Source of the DNA: SVTX01 sp045538195
GTDB taxonomy: Bacteria; Bacillota; Clostridia; Oscillospirales; CAG-272
Assembly: GCA_045538195.1 (NCBI GenBank)
Contig: JAZSRA010000061.1
Coordinates: 1-21,348 of the forward strand
Length of the DNA: 21,348 nucleotides
Direction of reading: 5' to 3'
Shown here piece by piece: positions 14,315-21,325 of the stretch. Every line of letters begins with the position of its first letter. Within the stretch, counting starts at the first letter, position 1. The translations under genes and the position numbers were made by a program. The notes under the pieces are model-generated. The model searched no databases and was not told where the DNA came from. It was given only the letters and a program-made list of their open reading frames with translations.

Positions 14315-14674
14315 ATGGAGCATAACCACGAAACAGTTCCCGTCTGTTGTGAGCATGAAACTCACCGCGACGTCCTTGACAAAATAGAGTTGCCCGACGA
14401 CGAGCATTTCTTCGAATTGTCAGAATTTTTCTCGGTCATGGGAGACAGCACCCGAATCAAGATCCTCTATCTCCTGTTTAATGGAGAGATGTGCGTCTGC
14501 GACATCTCCGAAAAGCTTGATATGAGCATGTCGGCAATATCTCATCAGCTGCGAGTACTGAAAAACGCGCGCATAGTAAAATATCGCAAATCAGGGAAAT
14601 CTGTCTTTTATTCCCTTGCAGACGACCACGTTAAAACTATAATAAACATGGGCGTTGAACACATTGAAGAATAA
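14315..14674 (+). CDS. ArsR/SmtB-family metal-sensing repressor, CadC/ZiaR-like
   Basis: 119 aa winged-helix repressor. EMCVCDISEKL (the CVC of the alpha-3 metal site) begins the recognition helices, followed by MSAISHQLRVLKNARIVKYRKSGKSVFYSL. Both metal sites of CadC-type sensors look intact: alpha-3N (CVC plus an N-terminal CC-E-H-E-T-H stretch) and alpha-5, where D-x-H-x10-H-x2-E in the final helix matches the SmtB Zn ligands in spacing. Metal binding would release the operator at 14276-14291. The start at 14315 is chosen because AAGGAGG lies 6 bases upstream; the longer frame begins inside the operator. The gene is separated from the efflux genes by a palindromic repeat. Zn, Cd or Pb are the likely ligands. 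Confidence 0.92.
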   Translation: MEHNHETVPVCCEHETHRDVLDKIELPDDEHFFELSEFFSVMGDSTRIKILYLLFNGEMCVCDISEKLDMSMSAISHQLRVLKNARIVKYRKSGKSVFYSLADDHVKTIINMGVEHIEE

Positions 14675-14711
14675 AATACACTCAATTAAACGATAAACCC
14701 AATTTTAAAAG

Positions 14712-14774
14712 TTTTTGAAGTCAAGAAACTTTTTCAAAAAGTTTCTTGTGGGGTGCAGGGGCAAAGCCCCGCAC
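14712..14774. repeat. Dispersed palindrome copy R4 plus GGGGC hairpin before the HMA gene
   Basis: CAAGAAACTTTTT (14722-14734) and its complement (14736-14748) form a 13-bp stem preceded by GTTTTTGAAG. Next comes GTGCAGGGGC-AAA-GCCCCGCAC (14753-14774), a GC-rich hairpin ending 3 bases before the ribosome site. The pair lies inside the presumed metal operon and might attenuate it. Confidence 0.65.
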
Positions 14775-14788
14775 AGAAAGGAAATCTT

Positions 14789-15010
14789 ATGAAAAAAACA
14801 TTTAACCTTGAAGAGCTTGACTGCGCCAACTGCGCGGCAAAAATGGAAGCGGCAATCAACAAGATAGACGGTGTGACTTCGGCTACCGTCAGCTTTATGA
14901 CGCAGAAATTGACTATTGAAGCAGACGAAAAGGACTTCCCAAAGATACTTAAAGCGGCACAGAAGGCAATCAAAAAGGTGGAACCAGACTGCCGCATAAT
15001 TCTCGACTGA
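14789..15010 (+). CDS. Small HMA-domain metallochaperone
   Basis: 73 aa consisting of one heavy-metal-associated domain: the metal site DCANCAAK (C12 and C15) at the end of the first strand and the standard beta-alpha-beta-beta-alpha-beta layout. Such domains carry Cu(I), Zn(II) or Cd(II) and usually form the N-terminus of the P1B ATPase. Here the domain is a free-standing protein and the ATPase next door lacks it, so the pair is a split version. The acidic residue before CxxC (D-C-x-x-C) is typical of Zn/Cd rather than Cu domains. The start at 14789 follows AAAGGA by 5 bases; the longer frame starts inside the hairpins. Confidence 0.9.
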   Translation: MKKTFNLEELDCANCAAKMEAAINKIDGVTSATVSFMTQKLTIEADEKDFPKILKAAQKAIKKVEPDCRIILD

Positions 15011-15011
15011 T

Positions 15012-16919
15012 ATGAGACGCAAAGACAAAAAACAACTGATACGCATAATTATATCGGCGGCTTTGCTGGCGATAGTATGGGCGATTGAGCATTTTTCTCT
15101 CATTCCCAAGGTGCTGACGATAGGAGAATTTGACATACAAGCTCTGCTTTTGTTTCTTATTCCCTACGCGGTTGTCGGATACAGCATACTGTGGAGAGCC
15201 GCGCGGAACATTGTGCGCGGTCAGATCTTTGACGAGAATTTTCTGATGTCAATAGCAACGATCGGCGCGTTTGTCACAGGCGAGTACGCTGAAGCTGTAT
15301 TCGTAATGCTCTTTTACAGTGTAGGCGAGCTTTTCGAGCATATTGCCGTTGGAAAAAGCCGCAAGTCGATAAAATCCCTGCTCTCTATCCGCGCCGACAC
15401 GGCGTTTATTGAAGGCGAGGACGGCGAGCTTATCGAAGTTCCTTGCGACGAGATAAAGGTTGGCGACGTCATCTGCGTAAAAGCGGGCGGCAAGATCCCA
15501 CTTGACGGCGTGATAATCGAGGGCAAGACCGCTCTCAACACCGTCTCTTTGACGGGTGAGTCGATCCCCCGCGACGCGGTCGAGGGCGACACGGTACTCA
15601 GCGGATGCATCAACGAAAGTGGATTTATTAAGATAAGAGTGACGAAGCCCTTTGAAGAATCAACGGTTTCAAAAATTCTTGCCCTTGTGGAAAGCAGTAC
15701 GGCAAACAAGGCGAAAAGCGAGGAATTTATCACCAAGTTCGCCCGCGTTTACACACCTATCGTTGTGATCTCAGCGGCGCTTTTGGCAGTCATTCCCCCG
15801 CTCTTTCTCGGCATTAGCGATTTTGCGGTCTGGAAGGATTGGATATACCGAGCTATGACCTTCCTTGTCATCAGTTGCCCCTGCGCGCTGGTCATTTCTG
15901 TTCCCCTTTCTTACTTTGGAGGTATCGGCTCGGCATCCACGCGCGGAATACTTATCAAGGGTTCAAACTATCTCGATGCCCTCTCCGCTTGCGACACGGT
16001 GGTATTTGACAAGACGGGAACTCTGACAGAGGGCGTGTTTGAGGTCACGAAAATTATACCCTCGGAGCAGGTATCGTCGGAAGAATTGCTTTTTCTCGCC
16101 GCCGCGGCTGAAAAATACTCAACTCACCCCATCTCTCTGTCGGTAAGACGTGCCTATGAGGCTCAAAAATGCGTTTTCTCGCCTGTTGTAAGCGATATCG
16201 AGGAAGTGGCAGGCAGAGGTGTTAAGGCTATCACGGACGAAAAAATACTGCTTGCAGGCAACCTTAAAATGATGCAAGAGAACGGCATTGAGTTGCCCGA
16301 CGGGTTGACTAATTCGGATGACCTCGGAAGTTGCGTTTACGTGGCGTTAGGCAAGCAATATATGGGTTGCATCATAATAACCGACCGCCAAAAGTCGGGA
16401 GCGAAAGAAGCTATCGAAAGACTACGCAAGGCGGGTGTTAAGCGGACGGTAATGCTGACGGGTGATCGCGAGAAAGAGGCGCAGGCGGTGGCTCAAGGTC
16501 TTGGCATTGACGAATACCGCGCGGAGTTACTTCCCCAAGACAAGGTTTTGGCGGTTGAGGAGTTACTGAAAACCGCAGACGGAAAAGTGGCATTTGTGGG
16601 AGACGGCATCAACGATGCCCCCGTATTGGCTCGCGCAGACGTAGGCATCGCCATGGGCGCTCTCGGCTCTGACGCCGCGATAGAAGCCGCTGACATCGTG
16701 CTTATGAACGATGATCTTCGCAAAATAAGCGACGCGATCCTGCTCTCCCGCAGAACCCGCCGCATAGTTGTTCAAAATATAGCGTTTGCACTCGGCGTCA
16801 AGGCATTGGTGCTTATTCTCGGTGCTTTTGGCGTCGTAGGGCTTAACGCCGCAGTCTTTGCCGACGTCGGTGTAGCGGTAATAGCTATTCTCAACTCAAT
16901 GAGGAATTTAAGAAAATAG
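15012..16919 (+). CDS. P1B-type Zn/Cd/Pb-exporting ATPase (ZntA/CadA-like)
   Basis: 635 aa, short because it lacks an N-terminal HMA domain. Motifs in order: TGES (181-184, actuator), CPC in ISCPCAL (289-291, metal pathway), phosphorylation site DKTGT (333-337), HP in THP (372-373), TGD (483-485) and GDGINDAP (530-537). The last two helices carry K597 and D618-x-G620, the pattern of the P1B-2 group (Zn, Cd, Pb), not the Cu group. It starts one base after the HMA stop, with no clear Shine-Dalgarno, so it is probably made by coupling. With the repressor and HMA protein it forms a detoxification module acting at the cytoplasmic membrane. Confidence 0.95.
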   Translation: MRRKDKKQLIRIIISAALLAIVWAIEHFSLIPKVLTIGEFDIQALLLFLIPYAVVGYSILWRAARNIVRGQIFDENFLMSIATIGAFVTGEYAEAVFVMLFYSVGELFEHIAVGKSRKSIKSLLSIRADTAFIEGEDGELIEVPCDEIKVGDVICVKAGGKIPLDGVIIEGKTALNTVSLTGESIPRDAVEGDTVLSGCINESGFIKIRVTKPFEESTVSKILALVESSTANKAKSEEFITKFARVYTPIVVISAALLAVIPPLFLGISDFAVWKDWIYRAMTFLVISCPCALVISVPLSYFGGIGSASTRGILIKGSNYLDALSACDTVVFDKTGTLTEGVFEVTKIIPSEQVSSEELLFLAAAAEKYSTHPISLSVRRAYEAQKCVFSPVVSDIEEVAGRGVKAITDEKILLAGNLKMMQENGIELPDGLTNSDDLGSCVYVALGKQYMGCIIITDRQKSGAKEAIERLRKAGVKRTVMLTGDREKEAQAVAQGLGIDEYRAELLPQDKVLAVEELLKTADGKVAFVGDGINDAPVLARADVGIAMGALGSDAAIEAADIVLMNDDLRKISDAILLSRRTRRIVVQNIAFALGVKALVLILGAFGVVGLNAAVFADVGVAVIAILNSMRNLRK

Positions 16920-16927
16920 AGATATAT

Positions 16928-16971
16928 GGGGGAAGGGACACCTTTTTGAAAAAAAAGGTCTCCCTTCCCCC
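16928..16971. terminator. Terminator-like palindrome after the P1B ATPase (dispersed repeat copy R5)
   Basis: GGGGGAAGGG...CCTTTTT and its near-complement form a ~20-bp stem with one mismatch and the T-tract at the loop. It is followed by CACGCCCCTAACC and CCAAAAACTTTTGAAAA as in R1 and R3. Confidence 0.72.
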
Positions 16972-17008
16972 ACGCCCCTAACCCTACCAAAAACTTTTGA
17001 AAAAGCAC

Positions 17009-17037
17009 TTTACAAAATAATCGGTTTGTGATATAAT
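17009..17037 (+). promoter_or_regulatory. Sigma-A promoter for RNA B
   Basis: TTTACA, a 17-base spacer, TATAAT. The spacer end and downstream bases (TTTGTGATATAATGAA..TGC) match the RNA A promoter closely, pointing to shared ancestry or shared control. Confidence 0.85.
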
Positions 17038-17042
17038 GAACC

Positions 17043-17220
17043 TGCGACACAAATGAATATTTCACCTTATGCAGGTCAAGCATACATTTTTACTATTGGT
17101 AAAAATGTATGCTCGGTTTTGTATGCTTGTCCTGCAGGTAATATAAAATTCATTTGTGTCGCAGCAATGAGGCATGCATTTTTCGGTGCGTAGCTTCGGT
17201 TGCGCACCTTTTTGTTTTTT
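17043..17220 (+). ncRNA. Structured leader RNA or small RNA 'B' (same family as RNA A)
   Basis: The transcript begins in the closing stem: 17042-17058 pairs perfectly with 17148-17164 (17 bp). A 12 by 12 internal loop follows, then an inner stem 17071-17085 with 17121-17135 (15 bp, one mismatch). A third hairpin, 17079-17093 with 17099-17113 (15 bp, perfect), competes with it, since AGCATAC at 17079-17085 can pair with either of two GTATGCT copies (17107 and 17121). This gives two exclusive folds. A 22-nt linker ending GCATGCATTTTTC leads to a TTCG terminator, then directly to a ribosome site. The competing stems suit a switch, but the trigger is unknown. A 6S-like regulator is an alternative. 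Confidence 0.72.
17185..17220 (+). terminator. TTCG-loop terminator ending RNA B
   Basis: GGTGCGTAGC, loop TTCG, GTTGCGCACC: a 10-bp stem with two G-U pairs and a CUUCGG cap, then a 12-base T-rich tract. GGAGG of the next gene begins at the following base, so the gene needs read-through. Confidence 0.9.
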
Positions 17221-17231
17221 GGAGGAAATTT

Positions 17232-17660
17232 ATGCAAACAGAAGAATACAGTCTACTATTTGAGGCGGATTACACCACGCTTTGTCACAAGCCCCAGCAA
17301 CCGTCCGAAATTATGGAGAATTTATCCTACATCGTCAGCGAAGATCCTTATATAAAAACAAAATCGAAGGAAAAGACTGAAGCGCTTCTACTATTCATGA
17401 CCAACTGCGTATATATCGCGCAAAGCGCACGAACCGAAATATCGATAGACGTGTCGGAGAACGATGAAAAGGTTACCGCGTTCTGGGCAGCTCCCACAAT
17501 TCGCTTCAACGAAAAAACACTCCTATCTCTCGCACCGCTTTGTCTGTCGGCTATGAATATGACGATAATTTCGGGTGATAAGGATAACGAAAATGCTTTA
17601 ATATGCTTTGAATTTAATTTGTCAGATCAAAAGATAACCCTCTCCGAGCGTATTCAATAA
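17232..17660 (+). CDS. 142-aa soluble protein of unknown function behind RNA B
   Basis: No family is recognised. The protein is acidic to neutral, with no signal peptide or long membrane segment. The first 45 residues look helical (MQTEEYSLLFEADYTTLCHK, then SEIMENLSYIV). A hydrophobic patch ALLLFMTNCVYIAQSA lies at about 57-72. The rest alternates likely strands (TEISIDVSEN, KVTAFWAAP, NMTIISGDKD, ALICFEFNLS), vaguely like the ATP-binding half of a histidine kinase or anti-sigma factor, but the N, G1 and G2 boxes are not seen. The start at 17232 follows GGAGG by 6 bases; the longer frame runs through the terminator. Its control by a structured leader is the strongest clue to a regulated role. 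A terminator follows at once. Confidence 0.8.
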   Translation: MQTEEYSLLFEADYTTLCHKPQQPSEIMENLSYIVSEDPYIKTKSKEKTEALLLFMTNCVYIAQSARTEISIDVSENDEKVTAFWAAPTIRFNEKTLLSLAPLCLSAMNMTIISGDKDNENALICFEFNLSDQKITLSERIQ

Positions 17661-17698
17661 AAAATGAGGCCCTCCTTTACGGAAGGTCTCGTTTTTAT
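17660..17698. terminator. Bidirectional terminator between convergent genes
   Basis: An A-tract, GAGGCC, an imperfect inner stem, GGTCTC and a T-tract lie exactly between the stop codons of the RNA B-linked gene and the LRR lipoprotein gene. Confidence 0.8.
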
Positions 17699-19137
17699 TA
17701 TTCATTCTCCGTCAGCTTGAGGGCATCGTTGCCGTCAGCGACGTCAATTCCCGTAAGGTCAACGGGTGTCAGCACATCGCACTTATAAAAGGCATCCTTG
17801 CCCACTTTCTTGACGTTATTAAGCTCAACGGTTTTGAGTGACGAGCAAAAAGCAAAGGTGGACGGCTTGATCTCGCTTACCTTTTCGGGAATCACAAGTT
17901 TTTTCAGTCTTCTGCAACCGAAAAATGCCTGCATTCCGATGCTCTCAATATCCTTTCCAAGATTGATTTCTTCAAGGTTGTCACAACCGAAAAATGCATC
18001 GTCGCCGATAGTTTTCACCGCATCGGGGAGCGTTATGCTCTTCAAAGAACGGCAAGCATAAAATGCGCGGATACCGATGCTTTCGATCTCCATATCGAAA
18101 ATTACTTCGGCAATATAAGCACATCCCGAAAAAGCTCTGTCTGGAATATCCTTGCACTGAAGCGCGGAAAGTGAAACGCTGAAAAGACTTTTCGGCACGA
18201 ACTCGTCGTTATAGTCCGCGCTCTCCGATCCGAAAATATATCCAAGAAATCTATTTTCCGTTGCGGAACCGCCCACAAAGGGCAACGACAGATATTTGAG
18301 CGAATTACATTCGTAAAGAGCGCCGAGTCCCAAGCTTTCCACAAGCACAAATTCCGCCTTAAACAACGACGAGCAATATCCAAACGCATAACTGCCTACT
18401 TCTTTTACCGCAGTGTTGCGGGAAACGTAGACCAGATCCTTACATTCATAGAAGGCAAAATCGCCGATCTTCTCAATGTTGACGGGCAACACGATCGCCG
18501 ATAGCGACTTGCATCCGGCAAAGGCATTTTCCGCTATATCGGCAGTATGATCTCCCAAAATTACCATATCAAGGCTTGTCGGCACCTTTACGGCGTGGTT
18601 GGAATATCCGTCACTGCCGAAAATATGACCGAAATGGGTCACTTCCTTGCCGTCTCCCACGAAAGGAAGTCGCAAAGTAGTAATAGCGTTAGCACCTTCA
18701 AAAGCACCCTTTTCAATAAACGTCACGCTATCGGGAACGTACACCGCTCGGATCGCCGCCGAGGAAAACGCCTTCGCTCCGATTGCGACCACGGCCTTGC
18801 CGTCAATACTTTCGGGAATGACTACAACGTTATCGCTCCCCGTATAGCCGTCTATCTTAACTCCGCCCTCAAATTCCGAAACGGAAAAATCGGTTTCAGC
18901 AGCAGGCTGATTTTGCTTGAAAGCAAGACCCGAATTCTCCTCATATTCTTCGTACCTTTCGGCAAGAGCCTGGGTATCCTTTCCCATTCCGTCAGACGGC
19001 TCAAACTCGTCCTTACCATTCCAATCGCCGCTCTCTGCCTCGGACGGTCTTTCAACGCAACCGCCAAGTGACACCAATATTATCAGCGCCGCCAACGCCG
19101 CAGATAAAACGGATTTTTTCAGACTCTTATTCATCAT
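17698..19137 (-). CDS. Surface lipoprotein with BspA-type leucine-rich repeats
   Basis: 479 aa. A lipoprotein signal with lipobox SLGGC (Cys27) is followed by a Ser/Glu/Gly-rich linker, then about 11 LRR_5 (BspA/TpLRR-like) repeats from about 100 to 460, each with the pattern IGxxAFxxCxxLxxIxLPxxVxxI at a spacing of about 23 residues. Such proteins are anchored outside the cytoplasmic membrane and bind host or bacterial ligands; they are common in gut Clostridia. A clear imperfection in the middle gives wider spacing around two LPFVG...FGS insertions. The start at 19137 follows GGAGG by 6 bases and overlaps the upstream stop by 11 bases, so it is translated with the membrane protein. It is last in the minus-strand operon. 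Confidence 0.88.
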   Translation of the reverse strand: MMNKSLKKSVLSAALAALIILVSLGGCVERPSEAESGDWNGKDEFEPSDGMGKDTQALAERYEEYEENSGLAFKQNQPAAETDFSVSEFEGGVKIDGYTGSDNVVVIPESIDGKAVVAIGAKAFSSAAIRAVYVPDSVTFIEKGAFEGANAITTLRLPFVGDGKEVTHFGHIFGSDGYSNHAVKVPTSLDMVILGDHTADIAENAFAGCKSLSAIVLPVNIEKIGDFAFYECKDLVYVSRNTAVKEVGSYAFGYCSSLFKAEFVLVESLGLGALYECNSLKYLSLPFVGGSATENRFLGYIFGSESADYNDEFVPKSLFSVSLSALQCKDIPDRAFSGCAYIAEVIFDMEIESIGIRAFYACRSLKSITLPDAVKTIGDDAFFGCDNLEEINLGKDIESIGMQAFFGCRRLKKLVIPEKVSEIKPSTFAFCSSLKTVELNNVKKVGKDAFYKCDVLTPVDLTGIDVADGNDALKLTENE

Positions 19138-19681
19138 CTTCTTCCTCCGTCTCCTTTTCGGTGTCATCATCCACGTTTTCTTCGGAGAGCGGGACGCAAA
19201 GCTCTGCTCTTTCGGTGCCGATTCGAATAACGTGATAGGATATTACGATCAAAAAGGGCAATATCTGAGCAAAGAACCAGACGTTTGTCCTGTCCCAAAT
19301 GGTCTTTATTTTCTCTCCCGTTTCGGGATCTACCGCCTCTGGACTTGAGGCAATTACGCTGAAAAGCACTATTCCGAAGGTAAACATTGCCACCGCAGAA
19401 AAGATCACAAGCTTTTCCAGTTGAGTGTAGACGGGAACGTATCTGCTTTTTTCAAGGAAGAACAATTCCGATATAAGCACCAAGATAAGTACCGGAATTG
19501 CCGCAAAAACGTGTTCCGCCAGCCATACGAGGTTCGGAGATTTTCCGTCGGCGGAGAGATCGGAGATTATCTCCGCCCCCTTGCCCTCGTAAAAGCTGAA
19601 AAGCATTACCACGATAAAGCAAAGCGCCACCGCGCAAAGCACCATTCTCAACCAATCAATTTTTTTATTAATTCCTGTCAT
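19127..19681 (-). CDS. Four-helix membrane protein, function unknown
   Basis: 184 aa with four likely transmembrane segments (about 11-29, 51-70, 86-110, 130-152) and a strongly acidic cytoplasmic-type tail (DDDTEKETEEEDDE). No catalytic motif is visible. AAGGAAG precedes the ATG. Its end overlaps the start of the LRR lipoprotein gene, so the two may work together at the membrane, for example as anchor or export helper, though nothing in the sequence proves it. Confidence 0.82.
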   Translation of the reverse strand: MTGINKKIDWLRMVLCAVALCFIVVMLFSFYEGKGAEIISDLSADGKSPNLVWLAEHVFAAIPVLILVLISELFFLEKSRYVPVYTQLEKLVIFSAVAMFTFGIVLFSVIASSPEAVDPETGEKIKTIWDRTNVWFFAQILPFLIVISYHVIRIGTERAELCVPLSEENVDDDTEKETEEEDDE

Positions 19682-19700
19682 TTTTATTCTTCCTTTAGAA

Positions 19701-19898
19701 TCAATTCTGTTTTCTGACGCTCTTGTATTCGTCGTAATAACGGTAATAGGGACATCTACCCGTGTTCCTGCCGAGGAAGTCTATCATTTCGTCCTCGTCA
19801 AGAGAGATCATGCAGACGTATTCCTCCCATTCCTCGTCGTAGTCATAAAATTCACAGCTCTCGCAGCTCCCCACGGGTGTCTTTTTATCTTCTAACAT
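19701..19898 (-). CDS. Small Cys-containing protein, DUF6472-like
   Basis: 65 aa with CESC (12-15), a Tyr/Asp/Glu-rich stretch YDYDEEWEEYVC, then SLDEDEM and CPYYR. The four Cys (two as CxxC, two single) suggest a zinc or iron-sulfur site. I associate this layout with the DUF6472 group of short clostridial proteins, from memory; function is unknown. Its start lies 4 bases after the cytidine deaminase stop, with AGAGAGG inside that gene's end, showing a tight operon. Confidence 0.8.
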   Translation of the reverse strand: MLEDKKTPVGSCESCEFYDYDEEWEEYVCMISLDEDEMIDFLGRNTGRCPYYRYYDEYKSVRKQN

Positions 19899-19901
19899 TT
19901 T

Positions 19902-20324
19902 TTACCTCTCTTGAAGTCTGAATGCCTCGGGCAAAAGCTCACCCAAGGTCTTCTCAAAGATAGCTTGTCCGTCGTATAAAAGAACGGGCAGATCGTCCCC
20001 GCAAAACTCCGCCATAAACTGACGGCAGATTCCGCAAGGTGGGCATATTTTATCGGGAGTCACTCCTCCCTCGCCGCCTACAATAGCAATAGCGGCAAAA
20101 TCACGCTTGCCCGCGCTCACAGCCGTGCAAAGCGCCGATCTTTCGGCGCATATCGTTCCGCCGTACGAGCTATTTTCCACGTTTGCGCCCGTGAATATTT
20201 CCCCGTCCACGCAAAGAAGCGCCGCGCCTACGCAAAAGTTCGAGAAAGGCGAATAGGCGTTTTCTCTTGCCGCAAGCGCTTTATCTACAAGTTGATTTTT
20301 TATTGAAGCATCAAGCTTTTTCAT
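19902..20324 (-). CDS. cdd: Cytidine deaminase
   Basis: 140 aa, typical of homotetrameric Cdd. The zinc site is complete: TICAERSA (C59, catalytic E61) and PPCGICRQ (C97, C100). AYSPFSNFCVGAAL (23-36) and GANVENSSYGGTICAER are the substrate-binding family signatures. It converts cytidine and deoxycytidine to uridine and deoxyuridine in pyrimidine salvage. The start at 20324 is chosen because GGAG precedes it; the longer frame would begin within a hairpin at 20344-20378. It lies between an HD hydrolase and a DUF6472-like gene in one orientation. Confidence 0.96.
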   Translation of the reverse strand: MKKLDASIKNQLVDKALAARENAYSPFSNFCVGAALLCVDGEIFTGANVENSSYGGTICAERSALCTAVSAGKRDFAAIAIVGGEGGVTPDKICPPCGICRQFMAEFCGDDLPVLLYDGQAIFEKTLGELLPEAFRLQER

Positions 20325-20343
20325 AGTTTTCTCCAGAAATCCA

Positions 20344-20378
20344 ATGCCCGACACCGAAGACTCATTGATGTCGGGCAT
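20344..20378 (-). other. Hairpin between the HD and cdd genes
   Basis: ATGCCCGACA (20344-20353) and TGTCGGGCAT (20369-20378) form a perfect 10-bp stem with a 15-base loop. No T-tract follows on the minus strand, so it is more likely an mRNA processing or partial-termination element than a full terminator. Confidence 0.5.
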
Positions 20379-20388
20379 TTATCGTTAA

Positions 20389-20976
20389 TCATTTATTTGA
20401 ACCCTCGACAAAGTACGCCGCCTCAGTATCGGCACAGTTGAGGAAGAACGCCAAGGGGAACATCTCCATAGCCTTGCCAACGTTGCCGGGGTCGTCGGTA
20501 GCCGAAAATCCCATGTGATAACGGATAGCAAATGCCTCGTCGCGGGTTAGTCTCATATATCCCGACACGATATACACACTTTTTTCGCCGTGACCGTAGG
20601 GCAGATTGTCCTCGATGGTATAGTAAGGTACGCTCTCCCATCTTCCCTCGGGATTCTTCTGATTTCTGAAGCTGGTCTTATAGAAATTGACCTTGCAGAG
20701 ATCGTGAAGCAGAGCCGCGATAGCAATACTCTCCTCGCTGTACTCGATGCCGTACTGCTCTTTAATGCGGGGACGGCTCAGAATATCGCAAAGGCAATCG
20801 TAGACGTTCAAGGAATGTTCAAGCAAGCCGCCCTCGTAGTTTCCGTGAAAACGAGTGGAGGCGGGAGCGGTAAAGAAGTCACTCTGCTCGGAGCAAAGGA
20901 ACTCCAGAAGCTTTTCAGAGCCTGCTCTCTTGATCTTTTCCCTATATATCTCGATAAATCTTTCTCTGTTAGTCAT
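20389..20976 (-). CDS. HD-domain phosphohydrolase
   Basis: 195 aa. Metal-binding residues of the HD superfamily are in order: H54 (EHSLNV), the HD pair H91-D92 (LLHDLCK), H129 (GHGEKS), H154 (RYHMG) and D183 (NCADTEA). HD proteins of this size hydrolyse phosphate esters, often nucleotides, in the cytoplasm. EGGLLEHSLNV and AALLHDLCKVNFY are characteristic of a Firmicutes group found with housekeeping genes; the substrate is unknown. It is the first gene of the minus-strand cluster, with AGAGG before the ATG and its own promoter at 21016-21044. Confidence 0.9.
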   Translation of the reverse strand: MTNRERFIEIYREKIKRAGSEKLLEFLCSEQSDFFTAPASTRFHGNYEGGLLEHSLNVYDCLCDILSRPRIKEQYGIEYSEESIAIAALLHDLCKVNFYKTSFRNQKNPEGRWESVPYYTIEDNLPYGHGEKSVYIVSGYMRLTRDEAFAIRYHMGFSATDDPGNVGKAMEMFPLAFFLNCADTEAAYFVEGSNK

Positions 20977-21015
20977 TTTATACCTCTTTCGGGGGCTTTA
21001 TAATATATATAATAT

Positions 21016-21044
21016 ATTTTAACAAATCTATAAGGCTTTGTCAA
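21016..21044 (-). promoter_or_regulatory. Sigma-A promoter of the HD-cdd cluster
   Basis: On the minus strand TTGACA (21044-21039), a 17-base spacer and TAAAAT (21021-21016). Confidence 0.82.
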
Positions 21045-21109
21045 GGGTAAAGAAGTAAAAGAGTGGTGTATTGTATCAAATTTTGATTTATCGGCAAGTT
21101 TAATACTAA

Positions 21110-21137
21110 CTTTTCTTGTCATCAGCGACAAGAAAAG
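21110..21137. repeat. Perfect 11-bp hairpin at the head of a repeat region
   Basis: CTTTTCTTGTC and GACAAGAAAAG surround the loop ATCAGC. It has an outward T-rich or A-rich side and could end transcription from either direction. Confidence 0.6.
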
Positions 21138-21141
21138 ATAC

Positions 21142-21325
21142 AAAAGAAACGCGAGGTATTGTTCATTTCTTTTCTCCGGTGAAAATGAAACCTGCCGAAA
21201 ATCGCTTAGCGATTGATCGGCTCGCAAATGCGAGCATTTGCTGAACCAAAGAAACGCAGGTTTTTGTTCATTTCTTTCCACCAGCGGAAAGAAACGAACC
21301 AAAGAAACGCTGCATAGGGTAAAGA
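21142..21325. repeat. CAAAGAAACGC-type dispersed repeat, three units
   Basis: AAAGAAACGC recurs near 21143, 21248 and 21301. The first two are followed by TTGTTCATTTCTTT and a hairpin arm (TTTCTTTCC...GGAAAGAAA in the second). Small hairpins (AATCGCTTAGCGATT, CTCGCAAATGCGAG) lie between. Nothing in 21045-21348 looks coding. Confidence 0.65.

Noticed and set aside
17042..17164. RNA B as a MITE-type inverted-repeat element
   Set aside because: The perfect inverted repeat starts at a predicted transcription start with a consensus promoter in front and a terminator behind, no target-site duplication was seen, and RNA A keeps pairing by compensatory change.
17043..17220. RNA B as a 6S RNA, because of the closing stem, 12 by 12 bubble and size
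   Set aside because: RNA A of the same family lacks a matching central bubble, and both end in a terminator placed against a gene's ribosome site; 6S remains a minor alternative.
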